Assembly (NCBI RefSeq): GCF_905220415.1
Contig: NC_059544.1
Location: forward strand, 11,348,501-11,412,500
DNA: 64,000 bases
From: Colias croceus
Taxonomy: Eukaryota; Arthropoda; Insecta; Lepidoptera; Pieridae
Direction of reading: 5' to 3'
How positions within the stretch are numbered: the stretch's first letter is position 1; each line of letters begins with the position of its first letter. The position numbers were made by a program, and so were the translations under genes. Of the stretch, positions 24,201 through 34,902 are shown piece after piece. The notes under the pieces are model-generated. The model worked only from the letters and a program-made list of their open reading frames with translations, was not told the origin of the DNA and did not search any database.

Positions 24201-27084
24201 ACTTCGCCGACCTCACCGACCGCAACCTGTGAGTGCACACCATTACACACACACGCACACACGTGTCACGCTATCACCACAGAATACATAATAGTAGAAC
24301 TACAGAAAGAGCTACAGAACGGACACTCTCCGCCTCCCGCCAAAATTAAACACTTACCTCACCCCGCACGATCAGACATGTTATGGTACCCATTTCCCCG
24401 CAAGGACAATACCAACGACGTCTTTAGACGAAACGCAACGAAGATTGACAACATTAATCAAATTGACTTAAAGCAATTTTATTATTTTGGATTTGTGATT
24501 ATCGTTTTTCGTAGAAGATGGTTAGATATTGTGCTGTTTACGGATGTATTTCATCAGAAAAACGCGAATTTTTTTTTACGCTAGTCACAAATGTGCCAAC
24601 CATAAAGAGTTTACACACACATTTGCAGTCTCTACAGTGTGACTGTCAAAACTATAATTTTGTATGGAGTGTCCGGGGTGTGCTATCACACTGAAAGAAC
24701 TTACGCGCACACTACACACCACACGTCACACGTTGTAACGGATAACATTACAGCACTACACACACAACAATCAATTTAATCACACATACGATTTCTTAAA
24801 ATGCTTATCTACTTTATTGTTAGATTTAACTTTTTGACCGACTTCAAAAAAGGAGGAGGTTATCAATTTGGCCGGTATGTTTTTTTTTATGTATGTACAC
24901 CGATTACTCCGAGGTTTCTGAACCGATTTACGTGATTCTTTTTTTGTTCGATGCGGGATGGTGTCGATTTTATGAGCATTTTTGTCTGTATTTGTAAATG
25001 TTGCAAGTGCAAGTTTGAAGTCGGTTGTTTTTAACGCAGTTATCACTTGTGATTTAATATTTTTGTGGATAAATAGTTGTCAATGTAGTTGTCACTATTT
25101 CCTGTCACAACATGCTTAGCTGTCGTATGCTATAAAATGCTGCATTCTTTTGAATCGTGGAACATTCGTAAGAATCGTGCATAAGGGCTCAGACGTTTTT
25201 TATACGACATTTGACCCAACTACCCTCACTTTGTTAATATTCGGTAACTTGCTGTGATTTGTTATCAAATCGATCGAATCGAATTACATTCTTATAACAT
25301 TCAAACTAATATTTAACCCAGCCTCCTGTGTTATTTCTAAAATCTATAATATAAAAATGAATCCCAAAACGTGTTGGCAAGCGCATAACTTGAGAACGGC
25401 TTAACCGATTTCGTTAATTCTTTTTTTATAATATTCCTTGAAGTTCGAGGATGGTTCTTATGTAGAGAAAACGTGAATATGTACCACGGGTGAAGCCGGG
25501 GGCGGATCGCTAGTTAAATATAAAAACACTCAAGCTAATTATGGAATCCCCCGCAGCATCCAAGAGGAGCACGCGGTGATGGCGATGTCTCTGAACGCGG
25601 CGGACACGCTGCTGCTGCTCAACGTGGCCAACCAGGGCGTGCATCTGTGGGATATACGTTAGTACACTTATTGAAAATCATTTAACTTAATAAAGTGCTA
25701 ACAATTTTATTTTTAATCCATCTCAATTTTAATTTTTAATATACAGGAAGAAAATTTTCTATAGACCCTGGAGGGGAAGGACTTGAAATACTAGTGTTTA
25801 TTTTAAAAAATATGTACTGTGTAGCCCAAAGAAAGTTCACACGGTAACTCGTATATAAACAGTTCGTGCGCTATGCACGGACAGTCACGGGCTTGTCGGG
25901 ACGCGGGTGGGTCGCATTAGGTCGAATATTAATTACATACGGATAAATATATGTAGTTAACGAAAAATAACCTTTGCATAGTTAATCATCTTTTATTACA
26001 CCCGCACATTACAAGCCCCTACATTGGTGACTCCAATAAATATAACTTAATTCAAAGATTTTTGTAAATTAACTTATCCTGCCTGGTAATCAAACAAAAA
26101 AAAAATCTTTTTTTAATGTACAAAACATGCATTTTCGTAAAAAAAGTGGTAAAAAGTTTATGTTTCACGCTTAAAATAAAATAAAAAAGAGCGTGTGTGC
26201 CGAGCACACGTGTCAGAAGTGATCTTCTTTAACAAGATACAAAGATACTAAAATCGTCACCGTCAAGGTGTGACGTTATTGCCATAAAATTTTACTCAAC
26301 ACGCCCAATGAAGTTTCACTTTAAAAATTATCTTTGTGTAATGTGCATGCAATTTGTAAAAAAAAACCTGCATTTTCGAAAATAAAGTGTTACAAACTAA
26401 CACATAATATACTGTTATACGTTTGCAGGAGCCCGTGCGCTGGTGCGTCGGTTCCGCGGTCTGTCGCAGGGCCACTTCACCATACACGCGTGCTTCGGCG
26501 GCGCCCACCAGGACTTCATCGCGTCCGGCAGCGAGGATAATAAGGTACATTTATGTTTATTATTTATTTTGTGTCCATGTGTATATACATAGTTTGATGT
26601 TGAAGTGTATTTTGATCAAATATGTAACTTTTTGTATTTAGGTCCTATTTAGATGTTAGATTGAAGAAGTCTTTCCTCATCATTCTTATCATCTTTATCT
26701 ATAAGTATTTATGTAATAACTCAGCCCCCGGAATCACAGACACAATAGAAAATCTATTGTGTCGTGGACCGATCGGGCCGCTCGGGGCTCAATGGGTTTA
26801 AATTATATAAGTATATGTATGTTTATCAGCCATCTGTTTTCCTTAACACTTGAAGCGAAAAGTTTAGTATGGGATCAGATCGTGCAGTGTGTGAAAAATT
26901 ATTTATTGCAAAATTTCAGGTGTACATCTGGCAAATGGAGCGGGAGGAGCCAATAGCAGTGCTCTCCGGGCACACGCGTTGTGTGAACGCGGTGGCCTGG
27001 AACCCCACGCACCTCGATGTGCTGGTCTCCGCGTCTGATGATTACTCACTGCGTCTCTGGGGACCTAGGGACCCTAGGGTCTAG
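18400..27084 (+). CDS. WDR26: WDR26 homologue, CTLH/GID E3 ubiquitin ligase subunit
   Basis: Ten exons in consistent phase: 18400-18542, 20738-20909, 21760-22191, 22539-22672, 22923-23040, 23616-23744, 24095-24228, 25557-25657, 26429-26544, 26920-27084; 547 residues. Residues about 28-62 form a LisH motif (EIVRLIGQHLLSVGLERSA); CTLH follows to about 125, then the CRA-like helices of exon 3. From about residue 250 the WD40 propeller reads DEVWYCKWSPDGSKLASGSKD, SYLSWSPDGRYL, DSLTAVAWH, QGVHLWDIR, DFIASGSEDNKVYIWQ and VNAVAWNP...SASDDYSLRLWGP. In other animals WDR26 recruits substrates to the CTLH complex. The ATG at 18400 has A at -3; upstream sequence in frame is open to 18139. The C-terminus is shorter than in vertebrates and ends in a palindromic tandem repeat. 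Confidence 0.95.
19453..19532 (-). repeat. 83-bp hairpin repeat, copy B (inverted)
   Basis: The reverse complement of the family at 16760 and 26718: ttaacccattga at the left, gacacaatagattttctat in the core, ccgggggctgatggttaa at the right. Its stem is damaged (tctatattattcc), so it is the most decayed copy. It lies in WDR26 intron 1. Confidence 0.75.
20930..21345 (-). repeat. dispersed retroelement 3'-end repeat (gaca tail) in WDR26 intron 2
   Basis: It begins tactagcttccgcccgcgac and ends in the tract (gaca)6 at about 21270-21296. It contains ccaagtttcatcgaaatcga and tccaggataaaaagtatcct blocks, a hallmark pattern of interspersed repeats seen throughout Lepidoptera. Related shorter copies are at 38815-39018, 51325-51542 and 63690-63935. 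No ORF. Confidence 0.7.
23076..23250 (-). repeat. dispersed repeat 'cggtccgccccggcttcg' (intron 5 of WDR26)
   Basis: It runs from actagcggtccgccccggct to ttggg-attcatttttatattata. The same family in reverse is at 25340-25516 (intron 7), 48968-49136 (ETS intron) and a diverged copy at 32735-32876 inside the fold-back transposon. It looks like a LINE or SINE 3' end with an ATA-rich tail. Confidence 0.7.
24826..25045 (+). repeat. dispersed repeat 'gacttcaaaaaaggaggaggtt'
   Basis: Contains cgacttcaaaaaaggaggagg, ttatgtatgtacaccgatta and ctgaaccgatttacgtgatt. I recognise this block as a common lepidopteran interspersed repeat. A short related piece occurs near 40780-40812. It sits in WDR26 intron 7. 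Confidence 0.6.
25340..25516 (+). repeat. dispersed repeat, reverse-oriented relative to copy at 23076
   Basis: Runs tataatataaaaatgaatcc ... gaagccgggggcggatcgct agtt. It is the complement of the 23076-23250 repeat with about 85-90% apparent identity by eye. It lies 40 bp upstream of WDR26 exon 8. Confidence 0.7.
26191..26330 (+). repeat. dispersed repeat with gtgtgc-cga-gcacac head (copy 2)
   Basis: Second copy of the family at 13479. The head gcgtgtgtgccgagcacacg and the tail gaagtttcacttt are conserved, and the middle has diverged. It lies in WDR26 intron 8, about 100 bp before exon 9. Confidence 0.7.
26718..26800 (+). repeat. 83-bp hairpin repeat, copy C
   Basis: Nearly identical to copy A (16760): aactcagcccccggaatcac, the perfect gacacaataga/tctattgtgtc stem, and ctcggggctcaatgggttt. 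The high identity between A and C suggests recent spread or conservation. In WDR26 intron 9. Confidence 0.8.
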
Positions 27085-27167
27085 ATTACAAGAACACAAT
27101 CGACCCTAGGGTCTAAACTTCAAGAACACAAAATGGACCCTAGGGTCTAAATTCCAAGAACACTAAC
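27070..27167 (+). repeat. palindromic tandem repeat across the WDR26 stop codon
   Basis: Three units start at 27070, 27102 and 27136 (periods 32 and 34 bp). Each begins with the perfect 12-bp palindrome gaccctagggtc, followed by tag or taa, then a-rich sequence ending caagaacac. The first unit supplies the last codons and the TAG stop of WDR26; the others repeat in-register stop triplets in the 3' UTR. Confidence 0.9.
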
Positions 27168-28934
27168 AGAAATTGATATATGTTTCAAGATAATCAAACC
27201 ATTGTGAACTTAATTATGTCTCAAATTACAAAATTAATAAAAATCTGGATATTTAAACCAATATCCTTTAGGATTCAATAAAATAAAACAATTTGAAAGT
27301 TAAAATCTTAATTCGTAAAACATGAAACCTCAGATAACTAACTTCTACACCAAAATAATTGTAAACTCTTTGTTGAGTAAATAAAAAATACCCTCAAAAA
27401 AAAAAATATTAAAAACGTTTTAATTCGGCCATGATGGAAATTCATCGTGATTTGTAGTTTTTCACATATAAAAAGATTGATAATTTATTCGTAACGTAAT
27501 ACACATTTAAATTACGTAAAAAAAAGAAGCAACATTTTTTATTTGACTAAGAATCGAAAAACTTTTTAGGGATATCTGGTACAAAGGTACCTTGTTGAGC
27601 TGTTAGATTTTTTTTTAATTTGATTTCGTGAGTTGTTTAAAATATAAGGGTTGTGAAGACGAGGTTGCACGTCTCGATGGTTCGCGATATGAATTATATT
27701 TCAAAAAATTGAAATAATTATTATTCCCTTAATAAATTATATCTAAAGAACGTATACTGTTCAAAGTTTGGATACGATTGTCGAATTATTGTGCAATAGT
27801 TATATAGTGCAATAACATTGGGATATTAATACTTAAAAGAAAAGTAAGTTTCAACTTGAAATATAGAACAAAATCTATTTTTCTCGGATGGGTAACTACT
27901 GAATACTTTTGGCGGCTTTTGCAGTGGTACGTAAATGGAGAAGACAGACTGACGCCAAGACTATTTGCTTTAAATTATTATTCAAAGATAACCTTATATA
28001 CAGTTGATGTTTTGTGTTCAGTCTGTCCAGGATTTGTAGTAATTTTTTTTTGTACTTTTAACGTTTTATTTTTTTCACTACGAATTTTGACGTTAATCAA
28101 AATGTTCAAAATATCGCTCTTATATATTTTTTATTATTTAGGGTATATCTGCAAAAGTTGTCACAAATTCAAAGCTGAGAACATCAATCATAAAGTGTCA
28201 TATTTATGGAGTGTGATGTTACAAGGAGAGACGGGCGCGAAGGGTAGGGAGGGACGCACTGAGTAGGTTATATGCTAGAATATACACACAAGTCCATATA
28301 AAAACATTAACTTATGTTAAAGGCTTAGTAGGACAAGAAAAAAACGTCCTATGGTCCATAAAGGATCACTTACATAAAAATTAAACCTTTTTTTTCGACC
28401 ATTATTTATAGATTAGCATAATTAGAAATAGGCTATTATATTTAGTAATTTAAAGGTGACTTTAAAATAAAATAGGTTATTATAAAGACTGTTTATTGGG
28501 CGCGTTTACATATTATTTATTAGCTTCTGATACAGGCCTGTCGTGTGTGTTGCTTATAGAGATGAGTTTTCTATTTCAGTTCTCACAAATCGTGAAAACT
28601 TACAAAGAGTATCCTCAAGTACACTATTCAACACGCACCGACTTAAAACGATAAACTGTCTTAATTTGGCGCCAATTTATAACCACAGACTATCAAACTG
28701 CTTGAAATGTCGCAAGTTTCTACATGCCTGGATAAATTAATTTAAGGGTATGCCTCCTCTATCCTTTGCTCCGATCTATAATAACTATATATTTAAGACT
28801 TTATATTAAGACTTAATTATAAACAGAGGTAATTTAGTAGGACGCCGAGAGCGTCACTATTTTTATACCGACCATAGAATCTCTCAGGAGATCGTCTTAG
28901 TTACTGGATCGCTACACGTGACTGACGTTATTAC
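27168..28934. other. WDR26 3' UTR and intergenic sequence
   Basis: AT-rich. AATAAA-like signals occur at about 27236 (aataaa), 27277 and 27380. A 136-codon open frame at 27856-28266 starts at TTG, is low complexity and hydrophobic, and resembles no family I know, so I do not call a gene. Confidence 0.5.
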
Positions 28935-29369
28935 TAGAGATGCACCGAATATTCGGTTCCTATCCGGTATCCGGCTTATCCGGCCCTTTTTTACTATCCG
29001 GCCGGATACCGGATGGTAATGTACTATCAGGCCGGATACCGGATAGTAAAATTGGTAGATTTTATAAATAGAATCGAAATAAAGACAGTTGTAATTGAAG
29101 CTTTTTATTATGTTTAACGAAATTTTTTTTCACTGACACGATAAAAGTGTCTCTAACAAGAACTGTGACCGCGCGAACGTTCACTACGAAACAAGTCAAA
29201 ACCTGCACTGCACAGGCGGCCGCGGCGTGCCGGTACGCGACACGCACCTACGAAACTCAAAATGCCGTCGGCCGAATATTCGGCGGCCGGATACCGAACA
29301 TTCGGCTGGTGGTCAGGCCGAAAATCCGGTATCCGGTATCCGGCCAAACAACTATTCGTTGCATCTCTA
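28935..29369. mobile_element. hAT-type MITE with 8-bp target duplication
   Basis: The ends TAGAGATGCAcCGAAT (28935) and ATTCGtTGCATCTCTA (to 29369) are inverted repeats. The flanks are the same 8 bp, GTTATTAC (28927-28934 and 29370-29377), as hAT elements make. The interior has tandem and inverted copies of ccggatacc/ggtatccgg. It is 435 bp with no transposase domain recognised. Confidence 0.92.
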
Positions 29370-30627
29370 GTTATTACTTTTATTCAACAACTAAATAATT
29401 TCGAACAGGGTTAAAACAAATCATGTAGTTCTATTCGGATGTTTGCTTAGAAGCGTTGGTCTCGCGAGGAGCAGGATTTATCCATAGCAATTATAAACAA
29501 CCCGAAAAGCTATTTTTTTAAAACATTTGCTTCTTTCTGGAAGACATCCTTAAAAAATATAAATAGCTCATCTTACATAATTAAGATATTAAATAAATAA
29601 GGTTTATTTTTAAAACAATTGCTCCTCGTTGGGTCTCTGCAAGAGTGATGCTGTATAAAGTCTAGCTTACCAGCTTTATCTTAACTGTTTGTCATCGGAT
29701 GCCATTAACTTTACCCTTTCGAGGTTTGTCCAAAATGGAGTCTACACAACTCCAGGGGGTACTTAAAATATGAGAGAAATACTGTGTGAGTGTTATTCGA
29801 CTTTATGTCAATCATGTTTTAATTGTCTATCGAAACTATTGGGAATGTACCGTAATGTTCGAAGCTTTTACATTGTGTAAGGCTTGCAGTAATGTTTGCA
29901 GTGAAGTGCATACGCCGTTCTAGCATAGCACTGCGCCCTGGAGTTGCTTCCGTACCAAAAAGCAGGCAATAATGTATGTGTGTGTAGAAGTACAAAGAGT
30001 GAGTGGTCCTAGATACATAGTTATAATATAACATTAGCTATAGCGGTGGTGTGTGCGGGCGACAGCCCACTTACAATTGTTATAAATAATAAATATTATA
30101 TCAGTAAATTTTTATTAAATTTACCACTGTGTTTTATTTTTTAACCCACCAAGAAATATGCAAAAAGTTTTTTTTTATCGCCTATAAATTACATCAAACA
30201 TGTTGAGAATGAGTAAGTTTAAAATGTTGAAATACATGTTAGAAAATGAATAAAAAATCTAACAAAAGTTTTGGGTCAACTCAAACTCAATCATTTATTT
30301 ATTTAATTAGACTTCTTCGAGAAGCACTTTTGTAACGTCATTACATATTTTTAACATTTACCACCGATTCGGAAAGCAGTACACAAAACTGTAAAGACTC
30401 ATTGGTTGATTTTTTATCTAAAGGATGATTTCAATATTTTCAATAACTGAATGAATTATGCACAGCAATTAAATGCGATTTTTAAATTATTCTCAATAAT
30501 TAAAACTCGTAAAATAAAATAACCATCAAATAAAAATAACTAACATATTTATTTACATAACATTTAAATCATTCAGGCTAAAATAAGCAGCTTAACAATC
30601 ATCAATCTATACAAATGAAATAGATAA
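29370..30627. other. intergenic sequence between hAT MITE and TRAPPC4
   Basis: No gene recognised. It holds a reverse-oriented fragment of the LINE 3' end at 30284-30395 and, near 30549, a possible AATAAA (minus strand) for TRAPPC4. Confidence 0.5.
30284..30395 (-). repeat. CR1/Daphne-like LINE 3'-end fragment (minus)
   Basis: The complement of the 3' end of the full LINE: caactcaaactcaatcattt, ttagacttcttcgagaagca, catttaccaccgattcggaa and agcagta. Only the final ~110 bp is present, as expected for extreme 5' truncation. Confidence 0.8.
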
Positions 30628-32034
30628 CTATAAATTAGCAGTTCCCGATTTCTCCACAAGTTCCAATAATGTGTGTAGAGAAGTATCGAACAGTTCGCAC
30701 CTGATGGGCATCTCGAGGGAATAGAAGGGGTTCTTGAGAGCATAGTCAGCGTACAACTCGTAAATTCTCTTTAGTACCACCTCAGTGCCTTGCATGTTTG
30801 GATCTGTTACTAGAATGAACTTCACTCCTGAAAAAGTTATTTACATTTTACAAAATTAGTTTTTATTATATTACACTAAGCAAGTGACAATGGACACTCT
30901 CTTAGGATAAGTAATTTAGAAATTAGGCTAGATTGTAATTTATATAAGCTGCTATTTTTAAATTAGAAACCTTATTCAAAAAAAAATTACAAAATAAACT
31001 CTGATATTAAAATTGAAAACTCTAGATTCATTGCTAGAAGCTTAAAACAGAATATAAGTGTTTATTTACAATTTTGTATTATTTAAGTTCTGGTCAGTCT
31101 TATGTTCAATATTGTAAATATTTATAAAGCTTATGCCGCAGGACAACTTGCAGTCACATTATTATTACTTAAGTTTGATGCAAATAAAGAATTATAAATA
31201 TTAAATATTGAAAGAATAAAATTACCAGAAACATTACCTGTTAAAGTCTGAAAACAAGACAGTTTAAATGTATCAGCAATGAGTGTTTCAATCCCTGAAG
31301 ACTTGGGGACAGGGCTGAGCTGGCTGGCCAAAGCAAACAGGGGGTAGAACATACTCGCCAGCACTATCTTCTCATTGGTGGTGGCTCTCACGCGACCAAA
31401 TTTTAAACTTAAGGGAAAGTTCTCCTGAAATTACATAATTATTTAGGTCAACATATGCCTAAATTAATTTAGCTTGCATATGACTTAGCCATTAGTAGAC
31501 TCTTAACCATAACAACTGAGTTAAACAGTGTTTTATTTTAATAATAAATAATATTATTTTAATACTGGCGGAAATTTTATTATTAATAATTAAATTAGTA
31601 TTCCTTTACCCAGTATCACTGGCTTTGATCATGCACACATACAAATCTACAAAGACGATAAATAAACCAGACATATAGTCATATACAATTTACCTTAGCT
31701 TCTATTAATTCAAACACATCCTTCCCATCCTCTGTAGTCCGCCCCGTAACAGGCGACCCATTTACTGATAGCAATACGTGACCAACTGCAATTTACAATT
31801 AACTTTAACATACTATAGATCTTTAGATTTAAATAAAAAATTAAACATATTAATTTCACCATTTATTCCATCGCGTTGGCCAAACACTACAACTACTTTC
31901 TTGTTTTCATATTGCAGTTTAATATCTAGAGGAAAACCAAAAGTTTTTTCAGTCTCTATCCGAGGAATGTTGTGATCGTAATTGTATATGAGACCGCCGG
32001 ATTTGCTTACTATATAGACACCATAAATAACCAT
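30628..32034 (-). CDS. TRAPPC4: TRAPP complex subunit 4 (sybindin/Trs23)
   Basis: Four in-phase exons, 31860-32034, 31694-31785, 31238-31424 and 30628-30827, give 217 residues, close to the 219 of human TRAPPC4. The N-terminal longin strand is VIYGVYIVSKSGGLIYNYD, followed by KTFGFPLDIKL and VVFGQRDGI, where the PDZ-like insert GHVLLSVNGSPVTGRTTEDG begins. The second half has EKIVLASMFYPLFALASQLSP, SSGIETLIADTFKL and the strongly conserved ALKNPFYSLEMPIRCELFD. It is a core subunit of TRAPP, the tether and Rab1-activating complex on ER-Golgi membranes. No oddity in sequence is seen. The fold-back transposon lies about 250 bp upstream. Confidence 0.96.
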
Positions 32035-32734
32035 TTTTGCGCTTTTATTTATTTATAAATTAATTATTAAATCATTTGTAAATCGCTCAATTCCCATACT
32101 TCATCACATCAAAATTTCAATTTGCTGTCAAATGTCAATTATCAAACATCAAACTCATTTTACTCAAAGTGACTGTCACTGTGTCACACAAAGTTGAAAG
32201 TGTCACAACATCTGACAGTTTACAATTTTTTAACAAATGTGGTTTTTGAACGGAAAAATCACGGAAAAATGATTCCTGGCACACCAGTGCAAACTTAGCA
32301 CCCCATCTATGGAATTTTGGGTCGAAAATGACCTTGATCGTTAGGTCCCCGTTAGGTCCTTTAAGGTCCCACAATTTTTTCGTTAGGTCCCCTTTAGTTT
32401 TTTTTTTAATAATTTTTTAAATTTTAGGTATAAAAAAATGCAACTTTAGCACCCCATCCATAGAATTTTGGGTCAAAAATGACCTTAATCGATAGGTCTC
32501 CGTTAGGTCCTATAAGGTCCCACAATTATTTCGTTAGGTCCCCTTTAGTTTTTTTTTTAATATTTTTTTTAAATTTTAGGTATAAAAAAGTTACACTTTA
32601 GCACCCCATCCATAGCAAAATTGGCGAATTTTATCAAAATCGTATTCTTTACCGTTAGGTCCGTAGAGGCCCATCATTGAAATTGTTAAATTATTTATGT
32701 TATTAAAATCTATATGTATATTAAATAAAAGAAA

Positions 32735-32876
32735 GTCGTGTTAGTTACTCCACTTATAACTCAAGAACGGCTGAACCAATTTAGCTGAAAATTGGCAGGG
32801 AGGTAGTTTAGAGCCAGGAGAAGGATATAGGATACTAAATATGTACCACGGGCGAAAACGGGGCGGACCACTAGTT
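32735..32876 (+). repeat. retroelement fragment nested in left fold-back arm
   Basis: Sequence ctccacttataactcaagaa ... gtaccacgggcgaaaacggg, ending ggaccactagtt, interrupts the left arm. The right arm is continuous across the matching point. It is a diverged relative of the repeats at 25340 and 48968, and it postdates the fold-back insertion. Confidence 0.75.
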
Positions 32877-33974
32877 ATAAAATAATTGAAACCTGCGCAT
32901 GCGCCTTAGAGCATTAAGACATGCGCACATCATACATAAACAATGCGAAATTTAAATTGGTATCGTTTCATTTATTAAATTTAAATCAATAAATAAATCT
33001 TGTGTCTATACTAGTCACGTCTGGTTCGAAAGATGAAACTGGCTTTTTATTTCGAAAATTTATTTGGCAACACTTGACAGTTATCTGTCATTAAAACCTG
33101 AGTTGTTGATGTGTCAAAGCTTGTCAAAGTGATTTTTTTTTCTGCGATTTTAGCTTAGGATTTTAGTGATTTCTAAAAAAAAAAAATTAAAAAAAAATAT
33201 TTTTGAAAACTGAGTTGAAAACATGACGAAAACTTTAAACTATGATTAATAAATTTAAAATGAAACAATTTGAAAGAGATGTAGTTTTCAAGGAAAAACA
33301 AGAGTGTTTATGAGAAATATCTCAATGCATTGTTAAGTGTGACTTGATATTTTGATGCTTTTCATCTTGATTGCATTGCACATTATTATAAGTAGGTATG
33401 ATTTGTTTAATATTATTATTATTATTTTGCATGGATGATACCAGTAATCCAGTTAAAAACTATTCAAGCAACAATATGAAATTGAACGATCTGTCCGTTC
33501 AAAATGTTTAAAGACACAAAATCAGTATCTCGACGAGATTTATTCTATGACCAAACGGTTATTCATGTTGAAGAGCAGTACAAAAAAAAACAAGATGGAA
33601 TAACTGCAGACATGGAAGAGTTAATGATGTCAGAGATAATGATAGTGATTCTTATTCTTTATTCGCGGCTGAACGCGGCTTTTAGATTTAATATGATTAT
33701 ATTGATTAAACAAAATTTAATTGTATTTTATTATGTTTTTTCTTACTTTCACTAGCTGTTCTTTTTTTATCTGTATCAGATAACTGTACCAGATTACATA
33801 TATATAATATTATATAGATGAAGATGTTGTTAATCTCTCAAAAAAACAAAGCTCGTAATAATAAATTAAAGTATCAAAACTTTATTTCCAACTATAACCT
33901 AAGTTACCATATGATGATTTTTTGAATTTGCCGCCTTTTCATTCGTTAGCCGGACTCTATCAGTATCACTACAT

Positions 33975-34140
33975 AGTATAAAACAAAGTCGCTTTCTCTG
34001 TCCCTATGTCACTTTGACCTTTGTACGCTTAAATCTTTGAAACTACGCAACGGATTTTGATGCGGTTTTTTAATAGATAGAGTGATTCAAGAGGAAGGTT
34101 TATATGTATAATAACATCCATTAAATAGTGGAGAAGTACT
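33975..34140 (+). repeat. dispersed repeat 'acaaagtcgctttctctgtc' (copy 1)
   Basis: Contains gtataaaacaaagtcgctttc, ctacgcaacggattttgatg and agagtgattcaagaggaagg. Related copies are at 49270-49466 (plus) and 45684-45872 (minus). It lies inside the fold-back element's central part, so it probably inserted there later. Confidence 0.7.
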
Positions 34141-34902
34141 GTTATTTTTGAGGTTTCTAATGTGATGTCGTAAAAAATTACATGTTTTCCGCTTACATTG
34201 CAAACGCAGGCTGAACCCTACGAGTTTTATCAAAATAATGTACTAAGTATTATGTAAAACCTACTTTTCAACCTAGAATTAAAATAACTATTAGTGTATT
34301 AAGTAGTGTCAATCTATGGTGTATATATTAATAAATAAGCACTCTCAGAACAATAGATTTATTTAATAAATGAAACGATACCATTTTAAATTTCGCGCTG
34401 TTTATGTATGATGTGCGCATGCCTTAATGCTCTAAGGCGCATGCGCAGGTTTTTATTATTTTATAATTTTAATAAAATAAATAATTCAACAATTTCAATG
34501 ATGAGCCTATACGGACCTAACGGTAAAGAATACGATTTTGATAAAATTAGCCAATTTTGCTATGGATGGGGTGCTAAAGTGTAACTTTTTTATACCTAAA
34601 ATTAAAAAAAAAATTATTAAAAAAAAACCAAAGGGGACCTAACGAGAAAATTGTGGGACCTTATAGGACCTAACGGAGACCTATCGATTAAGGTCATTTT
34701 TGACCCAAAATTCTATGGATGGGGTGCTAAAGTTGCATTTTTTTATACCTAAAATTTAAAAAATTATTAAAAAAAAAACTAAAGGGGACCTAACGAAAAA
34801 ATTGTGGGACCTTAAAGGACCTAACGGGGACCTAACGATCAAGGTCATTTTCGACCCAAAATTCCATAGATGGGGTGCTAAGTTTGCACTGGTTCCTGGC
34901 AC

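Larger units (their letters stand above)
32283..34893. mobile_element. 2.6-kb fold-back DNA transposon (Mutator-like)
   Basis: Long inverted arms, 32283-about 33000 and about 34352-34893, start accagtgcaaacttagcacc and its complement. The same 9 bp, TCCTGGCAC, flanks both ends (32274-32282 and 34894-34902). Each arm holds 2-3 tandem units of about 151 bp (gcacccc starts at 32298, 32449, 32601 on the left) rich in gttaggtcc. The left arm carries a nested LINE/SINE-type repeat (32735-32876). Long arms plus a 9-bp duplication fit a Mutator-like fold-back element. No transposase is present; the interior ORF at 33504 is not a known domain. Confidence 0.9.

Noticed and set aside
27856..28266. 136-codon open frame downstream of WDR26
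   Set aside because: Begins at TTG, is hydrophobic and low complexity from AT-rich DNA, resembles no family, and lies where the WDR26 3' UTR is expected.
32135..32374. 79-codon minus-strand frame near the TRAPPC4 start
   Set aside because: Half of it lies in the fold-back transposon arm; no domain; created by the repeat.
33504..33755. 83-codon frame inside the fold-back element as a transposase
   Set aside because: No DDE or zinc-finger signature, short and A-rich; not enough to call a gene.
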